The translations under genes and the position numbers were made by a program. Of a stretch of 64,000 nt of DNA, positions 32,385 to 44,600 are shown in pieces (position 1 is the first letter of the stretch; each line of letters opens with the position of its first letter). The DNA lies in contig LUVW01000037.1 of NCBI GenBank assembly GCA_001661515.1, positions 18,958-82,957 of the forward strand, written 5' to 3'. The notes under the pieces were generated by a model. That model was not told the DNA's origin, made no database searches, and saw nothing but the letters and a program-made list of their open reading frames with translations. The stretch comes from Capniomyces stellatus. Its lineage: Eukaryota > Kickxellomycota > Harpellomycetes > Harpellales > Legeriomycetaceae.

Positions 32385-35091
32385 CTAAAGCCTTGATGAA
32401 ATCAAAGAGTTGTACCAGTTGGTCCACTTCAAAACCCACTTTGCGCAAAGCTCTCTTTTAGTTACATCAACTTTTTCCAAAGAAACGTGCTGTATATTCT
32501 CCAAAACTGCACCAACAACCAAATAGTCGCTCTCATCCCTTAATCTAGCATCAACATTCTCGTACCACAACCCAAGCTTGCAAAGCGGAAGCGATGCCAG
32601 CTGGTCAGTAAACAGCATCCAGTACGATACCTTTTCATTTTTCTTGGCCAAAACATCCGAGTTTGAGCCAGATCGGCAATTATCAAGATAGTAGAGAATG
32701 TTCTCTGCCAACATCCACGAAGTCTCAAACTTGTCTGCATTTGTACACGAGGCCACGGCTGCCGAATATGCGATTCTTAGCAGGTGAAGTGGCAGTCCGC
32801 CAAGGTGCATCTAGGTCAAAGCAATAAAAGTTTGGTTTTAGTTACCAAAATAAAAATCATCCACTACGATGCAAAAAAAGAAGAAAAAGACAATAAAAAA
32901 AAAGGTTTGTAGATCACGCTAATCTTACATCTAAGAGTAACTTGGCGTAATAGGGTGCCATTTCATACGCAAACCTCATGTTAGGGCACGAAAGAATCGT
33001 CAGAAACACTGCATGTCCACTCTCAAACCCTCTACCCCAAGAGCTATAGCATTCCAGCTTCAGCAAAGGCCCAATAATACCAATCAACTTTGTCCTCACA
33101 AACTGTTCAGGTAGGTTTGGGACCAGGTGCTCAGCCACATCCAGGAAAAACAGGGTGCTTGACCTCCTTGCTTCTGAATGGTTGAAAGGAGCCTCCAAGT
33201 GAGGCATGTCTCTCAATACAACATCTAGTTCATGCCCCAACACTCTTGCACTGTCCATGCTTGCGTAGAATCTGACCAGCGACTTTACTGTTTCTTGAAA
33301 CACAGTGAACGAGTTTTCTCCTATTCTCGTCACAACAAAGTATAGATTGCCCAAACTCATAAACAAAAGCCTGGCAATTAAAAGCTTCTGTGCATTGTTG
33401 ATCCGGACGCCAACTTCGTTTCCTAGAACCAAACTTCCCACACGCTGCAAAGCCGCCGTCATCGCAAATACCGATGTGTACATTAGCTTCCATACCCTAT
33501 CCATATTTTGCTGATCTAGTGTTTTGTTTGCTGTTAATTGGCCAATAATTCCGCTTTCCCACAGGCTTAGCGTGTCCACCGAAAACAGGTGCAGCTTTTG
33601 GCACACACTGATTACTTCTGACTGATCGTAATCAAGAAGTACTACTGATACAAGATTTGTAAGGCTTTTCGCCAAATATCCAGCCTCGCTAACTATCGGG
33701 TGACTTGTCTGCTCATCCAAAATCCTTAAGCCTTGCATCTAGGTTAATTTACAGTTCAAATGTTTAGTTAATTGTCATTCTATATCCCGATTTTACCAAC
33801 GCATGTCACATCGAGTAAAAGAAGAAAAACAACTATAGTTTTACCTTTGAAATGTCTGTTCTCAGAAACTCTGGAAACAAGGCTCCATTTCGCCCAAACA
33901 AATTGTCTACCATAAACGTCAAAACACCCTAAAAAAATACATATACACATAGGTCGTATAATCCATCAGCCTTAATTATGTCTACCCCCACCATCCCGTT
34001 GCTATATCAAGCATTAACAGTGTACAATTTTGCCAAGTATACTAGCGCATTTAATACTCTGCGTTTCACATCTTATCGCGTACCTTGTTTATATCTTTCA
34101 ACAAGTAAATTGAATCCGAGTAGTGTGGAACGTTCATCTGAATCGAATTCAGTATAGCCTCGCTTAATGCTCGTTTCAGCCTGATCTGATTGAGACAAGA
34201 ATCGCTGTGCTGGCTTGCCAAAATTAGGTTTTGGTCCGTTATAGCTGACGTCAACCCCACGTCCACTCTAATCAACTGGAGTATTGTTTTCTTCCATAGC
34301 TCAAAAACCACCTGTGATTCTCTGATTTCATTCTCATTGTTACAAGCAGACCTACATCCAGACATCCATCATACCAAAAGTTACACACGTTATTTACTTG
34401 CAAGCTTTACTACCAATAAGTAGAGCCTAAACTTTGGCTCTAATTTCAACACTTTAGTTGTAAAGTTGACACTTACAGCAGTCCACTAAGCACAGATAAC
34501 TGTTTTATATACCCAATGCATACATCGCCAGTGTCTAAGCGTATATTATTAACCAGTTAACATAACCTTCAGCAATTCATTATGCTAAACATCCCAAGCA
34601 AACCGATAAGCAGTAAAAGAGTGTTGAACAAACGCATGCGATAGGTGACATAATTCTGCTTGAAACTTACCATAGCTATATGCAAATATCCTATTAGCCG
34701 AGTCGCAAAGCCCAAAAAAAAGCTCCAATTCCATCGCCTTCAGCTTTTCTGGTACTCCAAAAAGGATGCTTTTCCCTGAATTTACCAGCTTACTCATGAC
34801 CCCTAGCTGCTTCAGTCTGCCTTCTGACGTAAATTCATTTCCACTACTATACTGCTCAATTAGCTTTCTCCAATTATGTATCTTGACTGCTCCCACATTA
34901 TGGTAAAAACTCGACAGCTTTGCAATCTGCTCAAAAGTCGGTACTTGGTTATGGCTGCTTTTGTTGTTTGGAGGGCTTGAATCAAGTATTTCTGGCCAAC
35001 GTACAAGCAAATCGAACGATACATCTGACACTATTGTTCTTGATTGCGATGTGGTGAGGATTTTTCCAGCTGTTACAAATGCTGCATCCAT
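32385..35091 (-). CDS. PEX8: Peroxin Pex8, intraperoxisomal import factor
   Basis: Six exons, 35091-34671, 34534-34477 (58 nt), 34351-34084, 33928-33845, 33738-32929 and 32810-32385, keep phase and give 688 residues. Pex8 sits on the matrix side of the peroxisomal membrane, links docking and RING subcomplexes of the importer and helps unload Pex5 cargo. It is a fungal protein of about 590-710 residues. The assignment rests on TLFFLDVAEHLVPNLPEQF, FESGHAVFLTILSCP and APYYAKLLLD, then LPLHLLRIAYSAAV, in the order I recall for Pex8, and on the C-terminal tripeptide SRL, a canonical PTS1 as in other Pex8 proteins. Exons 5 and 6 both follow a CTAG acceptor and both begin with an in-frame ATG. The small exon 2 was found by frame: it is the only choice that restores phase between exons 1 and 3. 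The gene is divergent from an HSDL2-like enzyme. Confidence 0.82.
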
Positions 35092-36303
35092 TTTATCACT
35101 TATGTTTTGTTTATGTGCTCTTTTCGCTCGCTCCTTGTTTCACTTTTATTTTGTTTATTGGCTCCAAGAAAAAAAAAGAAGCTTAATTAAATTCGATTCC
35201 AACCTTATAGCAAGCAACAAAGATTTTGCTGGCTATTCGTTTTTAATCAGTTTTATTTATACTCTTATTCAATTTTCGTGTTTAGATGATTCTTGTTGCT
35301 GTTTCTCGTTTAGTATATCATTACTACAAACCTAATATTCATTCTTTTGTGCCTTTTTGTGCCTTTTTGCGCCTTTTTTCGCCTTTTTTCGCTTAATTTA
35401 TTTAGTAATAGCTTTGGAATGTACTTGATTCAGTCAAAAGTATTTAGTGTCTAGCTAAAATAAACACAATTATTATAATAGTACTGGTAGGAATGATGGA
35501 AAGTAGGGTAAATACAGAGTCGGTGGAGTTGTGTACCAAGCTAAAGCAAAGCCAGAGTGGGTTTGTAGGGCTGGTTATTTCTTTTATTCCACAACTGGTT
35601 TAGTATTCGTATAAATCATTAATCTCTGAACCTGGTTTTCTCTCATTTACTCGTTTTAATTTAAAAGAATTGTCTCATTTGCCCCGCTTTTATCCAATCA
35701 ATTTGTCCATGCAGTTATTTTGCTGACTAAATTTCGAAATAGTAGAACTCCAGCACTTCAACACTCCAGCACATACTAACCACCTTCTACAGTTCCTCAA
35801 GCTGTACCTAAATCTAAAACACGCAAGCAAGCCAGGCACTCGGCGGCTTCACCCACTCCCATCGCCAAAACCACAACCATCCTGTGGTATAGCCTATCGG
35901 TGTTGGAATATCATTTCAGCCCCACAGCGCCAACTTAGTATTACTTATTTTAGCCAAGCGCTGGCCAACATTCGTTTCATAAAGTGCCAACATCCACCAA
36001 TTTAATGTAACAAACCAGATTTCCCCCTTTATTTTCCCTAGGAAATGAATTTTACTTTTTTTGTGACAAACATTCAGCTATCTGCTTTGTTGTTTCATGT
36101 AAGTTTGTCCGCTAAAACGCCTTCAAAAATAAATCAAACTGGTATCAAGCTAGAGAAGTGTTTAAAATGTCTCATGATTGATTAGTCAAAAGCAACAATA
36201 AAGAGCGTTAAAGTAGCGTCTCCAACATCCAAAAGCCTTTGACCATCGCCTTTTTGTGTGCTAAACCAAGAAACAGACAAACTTAAAATATCAATAACAA
36301 AAA
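35092..36303. other. Divergent promoter region between PEX8 and the HSDL2-like gene
   Basis: 1.2 kb with no ORF of interest. It contains a short imperfect repeat of GCCTTTTT(G/C)(T/C)-type units at 35350-35392. It presumably holds promoters for both flanking genes. I could not find an obvious oleate-response-like palindrome by eye. Confidence 0.5.
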
Positions 36304-37595
36304 ATGGGCTCCTTAAAAGACAAAGTTTTGTTTATCACCGGTGCCTCAAGAGGTATTGGGCTGGCAATAGCTTTAAGGGCCGCAAAGGACGGTGCCAAAA
36401 TAGCTATTGTTGCAAAAACAGATACACCCCACCCAACGGTAAACACAACCTCTATTTGTTACTTTTTACAAACTTTCTATAAAGAATTATCACCGACTAT
36501 CACCAATTATACTTGACTATACTTGACTATACTTGACTATACTTGACTATACTTGACTATACTTGACTATACTTGACCATGTTTGACTATGTTTGACTAT
36601 GTTTGACTATGTTTGACTATGTTTGACTATGTTTGACTATGTTTGACTATGTTTGACTATGTTTGACTATGTATTTAGCTTCCTGGGACAATATACACAG
36701 CAGCAAAGGAGATAAATGACGCTGGAGGCGAGGCGTTAGCTATAAAGTGCGACGTGAGATTCGAAGACCAAGTAATAAGCGCGTTTGAACAAACTGTTGC
36801 TCGGTTTGGAAAGATCGATATTGTTATTAATAACGGTAAATATGACACTGCTGATTTCCCTTATTTTTCGACCAGCCTTATACGTGTAAACAAAAACGAG
36901 AATATGAGCGGGTACCAAGATAGCTTTTCCATTGAAATTAGAAAACAATAAAATTTTACGAGACTTGACTATTGGTTTAAACTATACTGTACTTTATAGC
37001 TTCTGCCATAACTCTTGGTAACACCGAGACCACCAGTCTTTCCAGATACGACCTCATGAACAGCATAAATGGCCGTGGAACCTGGCTAGTTTCAAAACAC
37101 GCGATACAGTACTTGAAGAACGCTGAAAACCCTCATATTTTGGTAAACTCGCCTCCAATAAACCTAGACCAGGACTGGGAAACTAAAAACATAGCCTACT
37201 ACACCTCCAAATACAACATGTCGATGATTGTTTTGGGCTTAGCTGGCGAGTTCAAAAACAAGGGCTACAACATTGCCATCAATGCCATTTGGCCCTTCAC
37301 CCCAATCGAGACGGCTGCTTTGAAAATATCGGATCCTTCAAAGAAAAGGAGATCGTCAAGAACACCAGAAATCATGGCTGACGCTGCATATGTTATTCTT
37401 ACGTCTGACAGTAAATCCAATTCGGGAAATTTCTACATTGACGAGGTTGTTTTACGGAATAGCGGCGTTGTGGACTTTAAAAAGTATAACCACTCACCAA
37501 ACGCACACATCGACAACATATCTACTTCCTTCTTTTTGGGCCCCAAGGAAATTGCCGATGTAATGAAATCTCGCAAACTTGGAAACAAGTTGTAG
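36304..37595 (+). CDS. HSDL2-like short-chain dehydrogenase/reductase
   Basis: Three exons, 36304-36438, 36679-36835 and 37000-37595, keep phase and give 295 residues. The protein follows hydroxysteroid dehydrogenase-like 2 closely along its length: TGASRGIG cofactor loop (residues 12-19), AKTDTPHP, LPGTIYTAAKEI, CDVR, IDIVINNASAITL, GTWLVSKHAIQYLK, NSPPINLD, then IAYYTSKYNMSM with the catalytic Tyr-x3-Lys, and AINAIWPFTPIETAA. HSDL2 is a peroxisomal protein implicated in fatty-acid metabolism. The animal form also has a C-terminal SCP2 sterol-carrier domain, absent here. The C-terminus GNKL resembles a PTS1 (NKL, non-canonical first residue). The first intron is a 10-bp minisatellite that abuts its acceptor. 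Substrate unknown. Confidence 0.88.
36511..36670. repeat. 10-bp minisatellite filling an intron of the HSDL2-like gene
   Basis: Sixteen contiguous 10-base units: six acttgactat, one acttgaccat, nine gtttgactat. The array stops eight bases before the intron's AG. Each unit contains TTGA(C), which resembles a branch-point consensus. Confidence 0.95.
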
Positions 37596-38950
37596 CCTGG
37601 TCGGTTCTTTTTATTAATACCTATTACTTGGAGCTTTTAAAACTTCCTATACTTTTGTGATCTAGTGCTGAGTTGTCATTCTAAATAAATAATAAACGGG
37701 CTAAACTTTTTTGAGCATAAAGGAGATTGATAGTAAAAGTTGCAACTTAGTTTGTTGAAGATGACACGTATATTACAATTAACACGAAAAGGTGCTATTT
37801 GATATCATTGATAAGTCAAAGCTTTTGTTTTGCCACGAAAACATGGTTTATGAAAAGCTTGGTCGGTACTATTTGCGTTAAGAGACTACTATCACATCTC
37901 AATTCTCTATAGTTTAGCGATCCAACAGTTTGCTATTTTCAAACAGCGAAATAGACGGTAGTTTCCCTACGGTTCAGACGATTGAGGACTGGGTTACTCT
38001 TATTTTTGAAAAATACTGTTTCTGTACTCAAAAGAAACAAGAGTATGTTGACCAATCACTACTACAACTTGGCAGAAACGAATTGCCAATCAAGCAACAT
38101 TTTTGCAGAAATGAGTTTAAAACAACAAAAAGGGTAGAGAATGCCGAAAAGCAAGATGAATTAAACCGATCAAGTGGACCAATTAATGAAGTGAAGTAGG
38201 GTATTTAAGGGAGCCAAGTGGGCCAATTAATGAAATCAAAAATTGCAATTAAGATCAAAAGTCCTGAAAAAAAAAGGGGGGATTGAGATAATAGCAACAG
38301 TAATACGAGATGTAATTGTAAAACCCGTTAATTTACAGCTCGAGCAAAAACAATGCTGCATCGAATAGAATGGCAAGAAAAGCAAGATTTATCTTTTAGT
38401 TTAACAAAAAAAAAAAAAATTAAAGTAAACAGGTAGGAAGGCTGGTTGGGTTAAAAATGATATGATTGGACTATAGTGTTGAGAGTTTAGAAAAACTTGG
38501 ACTTGATTGATAGTAGATTGGAGCTCAAACCTTTCTCATGATTTAATTCGCAAACTGTCAACTTGACTGGATCAATAAGATTCTGTTTAAAATAAATTAC
38601 CAATCTATTATTTAATCGAAGGAGTTGGATGAGTAAGAGCAAAACGAAGCAAAACAAAACAAAACGAAACAAAACCGATAATTACAACTCTCGATAGTTA
38701 AAATAAATTGATTAAATTTAAATTGGGTCATTAACTGAAAAAAAGTCAATTCTTAACCTTTGTTTCTTCGAGGCAATATCAAAACACACAGAGGCAATAA
38801 TTTAAAGTGTGTTGCATCTAGGCAGTTTTAGCGACAATACATCAAAGTGTGCAGTTCTTGAGCTGTGTTTAAATAATCGACCAACTATATTTGGGAGAGA
38901 TAAAGCTTCAAAAGGTTATAAATAAATAGATTGCGCGACATTCAGTGATA
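37596..38950. other. Intergenic region with a possible degenerate gag-like fragment
   Basis: Between the HSDL2-like and sterol reductase genes. An open stretch at about 37933-38196 (plus) encodes DWVTLIFEKYC...SLLQLGRNELPIKQHF, whose spacing of Trp, Phe, Leu-Leu and Pro-Ile faintly recalls retrotransposon capsid proteins. It has no ATG start and no partner domains. The rest is A/T-rich, with an AAAC(A/G) tract near 38640-38670. Confidence 0.35.
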
Positions 38951-40741
38951 ATGGGAGTTGAATTTAGAGGTAAAAGCAAAAAAAGCGAAGATGGCTCGCT
39001 CAAGAAAAAGTCACAGACTTGGGGAAGGACAAGCAGTAAGTGTGTCTGATAAGTATATTTTTGGATCCGAGTTGCTTTTAAGTAGCTTTAGTATCGTACG
39101 ACCATACTCGTATTGTTATTCCCAGTTCTAAAAAAAACGAGCGAATAGAAATAGTAAATGTAGATTAGAAATGGGTGTGTAATTACAACTAAAAATAAAC
39201 TAAATAATAGACGTCTCCTTCGCAAACGAAATGGTAACGCTGTTGGTGTTTGGATTTGCGCCATTCTGGGTGCTGTATTTGTGGCTGTCATGCACGCATT
39301 ACGACTGTGCAATAGCAGGACCAGCGTTTGGGCTATACAAAGCAATATTGGATAATGAGGTTAAAGAGTTTGGGCTTTTGATGTTGCCGCAGTTCAGTTT
39401 GTTTGGACTCAAGTTGTTTTTTGGATGGGTTGCATATCACGCAGCAATGTACTTGTTTTTCCCAAGTAACATTGGTGTTGGGCAAATGACACCAGCAGGC
39501 CATTTGCTGAAATACCGGGTAGGTTATAAGATAGGAGTTGGGGATACAGTGTTGTAATAGCAAGCGATTCAAACTAATGATAAGGGTGGTTTAAATAGGT
39601 CAATGGATTTAGAGTGTGGATAATTACACATGCGCTGTTTATTGGAGTATCAATGTCAACAGGGTGGTATTCAATGGCGATAATCCAGGAGAACTGGGGA
39701 GGGATTTTGGTAGCAGCAAACATTTTGGGATTCTCCCTTGCGATGTTCTCGTTTGTCAAGGCCTACCTGTTCCCAACACACCCAGACGACCGCAAGTTTT
39801 CTGGATCATTGATTTACGATTTCGCGATGGGAATAGAACTAAACCCGCGTTTGGGAGAGTGGTTTGACTTCAAGCTGTTTTTCAACGGGAGACCAGGAAT
39901 AGTTGCATGGACCTTGATCAACTTTAGTTTTGCAATGGCCCAATACAACCAGCTGGGCTACGTAACCAACTCGATGGTGTTGCTTAACTTCCTCCATGCT
40001 GTTTATGTTGTTGATTTCTTTTACTTTGAGGACTGGTACTTGAGAACCATTGATATTGCCCACGACCACTTTGGGTTTTACCTTGGTTTTGGCGATTGCG
40101 TCTGGCTGCCATACACATACACCTTGCAGTCCTTTTACATTTTAAAAAACCCAGCCAGCCTTAGCTGGTTTGCTTTTGCTGTTATTTTGTCAATTGGGCT
40201 CGTCGGATATTACATATTTAGAAACGCCAACAACCAAAAGGATGTCGTCCGTAAAGCTGGCGGAAAATGCATGATCTGGGGCAAACCTGCTCAAATCATC
40301 CGTGCTCAGTATACCACCTCTGACGGTGTAAACCACAAGAGCATTCTCTTGACTTCTGGCTTTTGGGGCAAGGCTGTTATATATCTTAAAGCATGGGTCA
40401 CCCACACACCAGTGGTTGTATTAGTCATACACATTTACTTTTTTTGTTTATATTTTTCTTACTGAAATCCATGCTTATTAATGCTTGCTTTTGTTTTTAA
40501 TGCATTGATAGGCATCTCGAGACATTTTAACTACGTTGGAGACTTGCTGATGTGCTTCTCTTTTGGTGCTTCGTGTGGGCTGCAGTTCGACTTTGTTCCA
40601 TTCTACTACCTGATCTACATGACCATCTTGCTTGTACATCGTATCTACAGAGACCACGAACGTTGCCACGCCAAGTATGGAGTTTACTGGGAAGAGTATT
40701 GCCGAAGAGTTCCTTACAAACTTATTCCATACATCTTCTAG
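38951..40741 (+). CDS. DHCR7: Sterol delta-7 reductase (DHCR7 type)
   Basis: Four exons, 38951-39035, 39211-39518, 39599-40367 and 40512-40741, keep phase and give 463 residues; human DHCR7 has 475. The enzyme reduces the C7-C8 double bond of sterols with NADPH in the ER. It is a multi-span membrane protein of the sterol reductase family. DHCR7 rather than ERG4 or ERG24 is indicated by FGFYLGFGDCVWLPYTYTLQ, VGYYIFRNANNQKDVVR, LLTSGFWGISRHFNYVGD and RDHERCHAKYG.YWEEY...VPYKLIPYIF, all close to the animal enzyme. MELNPRLG-type motif IELNPRLGEWFDFK is also present. The last intron (40368-40511) needs a GC donor (TGGG|GCAAGG) to give the family-typical GISRHF. The 28-residue N-terminus is Lys/Ser-rich. 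This predicts sterols lacking the delta-7 bond of ergosterol, unless the enzyme acts on a side pathway. Confidence 0.9.
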
Positions 40742-41357
40742 ATGCTTACCTTTATTTTCTATCTTTGCCTTTATTTTATTCTAATCCTTACTTCCCGCCG
40801 ACCTGTTATTGGCGGGTTGGTATAAACTGTTTCCGCAAACTATCAAAAATAGCAACTGCTAAACTATCTTATTATTACCTGCGTTGAACGCGTAGACGTT
40901 CAAATATGAAATATCGATTGTTAATTTTATCACAATGCAATTTTAGGCCTGTTCAATGAATTTTTATTGGCTGTTGTTAGGTGTGCCGCGCGTAGTCAAT
41001 TGGCCAGTCGGTTAATCGTTAAATTCAGCTGTTTTAAAACACTTTATAGTAGTTGGCTGTATCTATTTTTTTTTTATTGAAATGTGTTGGTTGTACATAT
41101 TTAAACAAGCGCTTTCTAATGTTCCGTCAAAATAAAGGGCGAAATACAATACTGTAATTGATTAAAGGTCGACTTTAATTCTCGAATTCACTTTTGCTTT
41201 CACTTTAATTTTAATTTTATCGTGACTGCTTTGTTATTTTATATATCTACAACAGCAAAAAGAAAATCAAACAACAAAACAAAAGGCTTGTTTAAATTTG
41301 GAAAAGTAAAAGTGCATCGTATTTACCTAGTAAATAGCAGTATCTCCAATAGACACG
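40742..41357. other. Intergenic, no gene seen
   Basis: Spacer between two plus-strand genes, DHCR7-type and MGS1. It contains T-runs and a CTTTAATTTTAATTTTA stretch near 41200. No element recognisable beyond presumed 3' and 5' flanks. Confidence 0.5.
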
Positions 41358-44300
41358 ATGAGTAATACCGGTGAGTCAGGGAACCAAGCAAAGTATAGTT
41401 AGTTTGAATGGCTTGGGAATTTTGATTGAGAGACTAAATTCCTTTTTTTTGGTATGAAATAATATAGTTAAATGCCCGGTTTGTGAAAAAACGGTTGCCG
41501 AGTGGTACATTAATCAACATTTGGATCTGAACTGCAAAAAGACAAATGTAATAGAGGAAAAAAGCAAAGTGTTTTCAAAAGAGTACAAGGCAAGTTGTAT
41601 AACGCACAAACGGGTGGTGGCAAAGTTGAAATAGAAACGAGTAATTAACCAAGTATGCCCTAATTCCAAAAATAAAACTATAGAGCGGTAGTGGTAAAGA
41701 GAAATTGGTTCAGACGCGATTTGTCCCTTTTAAGCGCAAAAGGGAGTTGGGCGCACATACCACAAGACAAGATAACTTTACAAATGAGGAGGTAGAAATA
41801 AAAATGAAAATCGATATAATCGAGGAGGTGAACGACAGTGACAGTGCAATTCAAGAAAGCAGTGGAGGGAGTATTAGCAAAGCTATAAATATGCAACTTG
41901 GGACAAATAAGAAAGAGAGTGGATGTGAGTGTGAAGGTGAATGTGAGTGTGAGATTAAATGTGAGAGTGAGGTGGAGGAGGTAAATTCCAAAGTGCAAAG
42001 CAACGAGTTAAAGTTGGAACCAAGAACATTTATAAGGAAGACACCAGGATATTTGCCGCTAAGCGAGCAGTTGAGGCCTAAAAACTTGGATTCGTTTGTT
42101 GGACAGGAAGAGCTGGTTGGTCAGAATGGAATACTACGTAGGTTGATAGAAAATGACCGGATACCGTAAGTGCAGCAGCGCCAATGAAAGAAATTGATAT
42201 ACAGCAAACAAGCGCGATATATATATATATAGTTAACTGTGTAATTTGCAATGCTGTGAGTTTAGGTCAATGATATTTTGGGGGCCACCAGGGTCGGGAA
42301 AAACGACATTAGCAAGAGTAATAAAAGCATGATCTAGATTAGCAATAGCAATAGTGATAGTGATAGTGATAGTGATAGTGATAGTGATAGTGATAGTGAT
42401 AGTGATAGTGATAGTGATAGTGATAGTGATTGTGATAGTGATAGTGATAGTGATAGTGATAGGGAGTATATATTTTGGGATGCTAACTACTATAGTTTTG
42501 GATATTTAAAAGATTATAGCAAGCTCAACAAATGCAAAGTTCAAAGAGATGAGTGCAACTTTAGACAGAACTTCGGATGTTAGGTAGGTAGATATTTGCG
42601 AGCTAGTTATATTGGCTGCTGTATTGTTTGATTTTCTAATGGACTTGATTTGAATTCAGAATTCAGGATGAAAGAGCAAATGAATGAATGAAAGAGCGAA
42701 AGAGTGAAGAGCTACTTCAATAATAGTAAAAAAGAAAAAAAGAAAAGCTATTGACTATACGCACTGGACTATGTTTCAATCTAAAATAGAAAGTTTATAG
42801 ACGAAAACACGGGCGTGAAAAGGATTGAGAATAGGCGGGTGATTTTGTTTATTGATGAAATGTTAGTCCAACAAATAAACAGCTAAGAATATGATCAGTT
42901 TTAAAAAAAAGGCTCAACGTGGAAAACCAACTAATTAAAACGACAACGAACATACAAACATAATGTAACACGAATAAAAACAATAACAATTAGTCATAGA
43001 TTTAATAAACAGCAGCAGGACCTGTTTCTTCCGTACATAGAAAAGGGTGCAATAATTCTTATTGGAGCAACAACCGAAAACCCGTCGTTTCGACTAAACC
43101 CAGCGCTGTTATCAAGATGCAGGACATTTATCCTGCACAAAATAAGCAAAGAGCAGATGTTGCCTATAATCAAAAAGGCGTACGCAACAAAGACAGAGAA
43201 CAACACAATTGGGCTTAGCGAGATGCTGGATGAATCGGTGGTTGACTACATTTCTGAAGTTTCAGATGGCGATGTGAGAGTTGCAATAAGTTTGATTGAG
43301 ATATCAGTAGATTCGTTATACTCCAATAGCCGGGAGAAGTTACTAGACTTGACAGAGCCTGATGGTGATGGGAAAGGAGGTGTAGTAGAGCTAAAGGCAG
43401 TTGATATCAACATGGCTTTGCAAAGGTCGCATATGGTTTATAACAAGGATGATCACTTTGACTTGATATCGGCTTTCCATAAGAGTATGCGGGGTAGCGA
43501 CGATAATGCATCTTTGTACTGGCTGGCTAGAATGATCAACAGCGGCGAAGACCCGCTTTACATTGCAAGACGACTAATTAGATTTGCTTCAGAGGATATA
43601 GGGCTAGCAGATAACACAGCATTAAGATTGGTGAGTATATACACTGCCAACCATTTATATATAGACGTGTGCTTTTGTTTTATCCTTGCTTTTTCTTTAC
43701 AGAAAGTTTCATGATTGAAAGGCTAATTGACACAAAAAAATAATAATAATGCTGCAAACTAGGCAGTGGATACCTACAGTTCTTGTGAAAAGATAGGTTA
43801 TCCCGAATGCGGAGTGATTCTTGCCCACTGTACCATATACTTTGCAAGATGTGAAAAGAGCGTTGATGTTTACAAGGCTATCAAAAACGCCACTGCTTTG
43901 GTACAGTCCGAACAAAGCTATCCTGTCCCTTTACACATAAGAAATGCACCCACCAAGTACATGGCTGTAAGTCCGCTACACAATATACCTATTATTGGCG
44001 TCTTGCTCAGTTTTGTTTTGATTTTTTTCAGTTTTTTTTTTTGAATGAGAGTGGAAGTGGGGTGTGATTTGAAGATTATTAAAATACCGAGTAAATTTGA
44101 ATTAGGATTTGGGCTTTCATAAAGGGTACAAGTACAATCCAGGTAAATATACTTCCATGTTGTTATATATGTTTGTTTCGGGCTTAATACTGGCGGGGCT
44201 ACTGTGCGTTGGTTCAATAGTCCGATTCAACAGCTAGTTTATTTTTCTATTGAGATCCAACAGCTAGTTTTGACTGTGTAAACAACTTTGTAGATTACGA

Positions 44301-44367
44301 AGGCCATATTGATCAGACATATTTCCCTCAGGAGTTAATCGGAACCAACTTTTTTCTAGACAAGTAG
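41358..44367 (+). CDS. MGS1: Replication-fork AAA+ ATPase Mgs1/WRNIP1
   Basis: Ten exons keep phase throughout: 41358-41370, 41468-41589, 41684-42165, 42266-42317, 42513-42583, 42790-42861, 42994-43630, 43763-43966, 44106-44142 and 44294-44367, giving 587 residues. Mgs1/WRNIP1 binds ubiquitinated PCNA and acts at stalled forks. Residues 7-27 (CPVC...INQHLDLNC) form a UBZ4 ubiquitin-binding zinc finger. An acidic linker follows ([10 protein letters not shown]). The AAA+ core has [21 protein letters not shown], Walker [10 protein letters not shown] (about 212-220), Walker B VILFIDEI, sensor GATTENPSF and LLSRC. The C-terminal clamp-loader-like region shows [34 protein letters not shown] and [12 protein letters not shown], then [10 protein letters not shown] and the end YFPQEL. 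Exon 2 probably uses a GC donor (AAG|GCAAGT); AAT|GTAATA is an in-phase alternative. Exon 1 is only 13 nt. Confidence 0.92.
42349..42462. repeat. Intronic GATAGT hexanucleotide array in MGS1
   Basis: About eighteen head-to-tail copies of a six-base gatagt unit with one substitution (gattgt), in the intron between the Walker A exon and the next exon. Confidence 0.95.
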
Positions 44368-44600
44368 CTTTGATGCTACTATTTTATAGTTTTTACTGAA
44401 TTGTTTGTTTAGCCATTGGTTTATATTTCCAAATAACATAAGGATCTACGGTACCATAATAAAGAAGAAAAAACAGAAATATGCATTCGTTGTAAATAAT
44501 AGTGGAAAGGTAGATCAAATAAGCAAGGGGTCAAGTGATTAAGTCATCAAATAGGATATACACTAGCTCAGTTATATGGCTAATATTTGCTGGAAATGCC

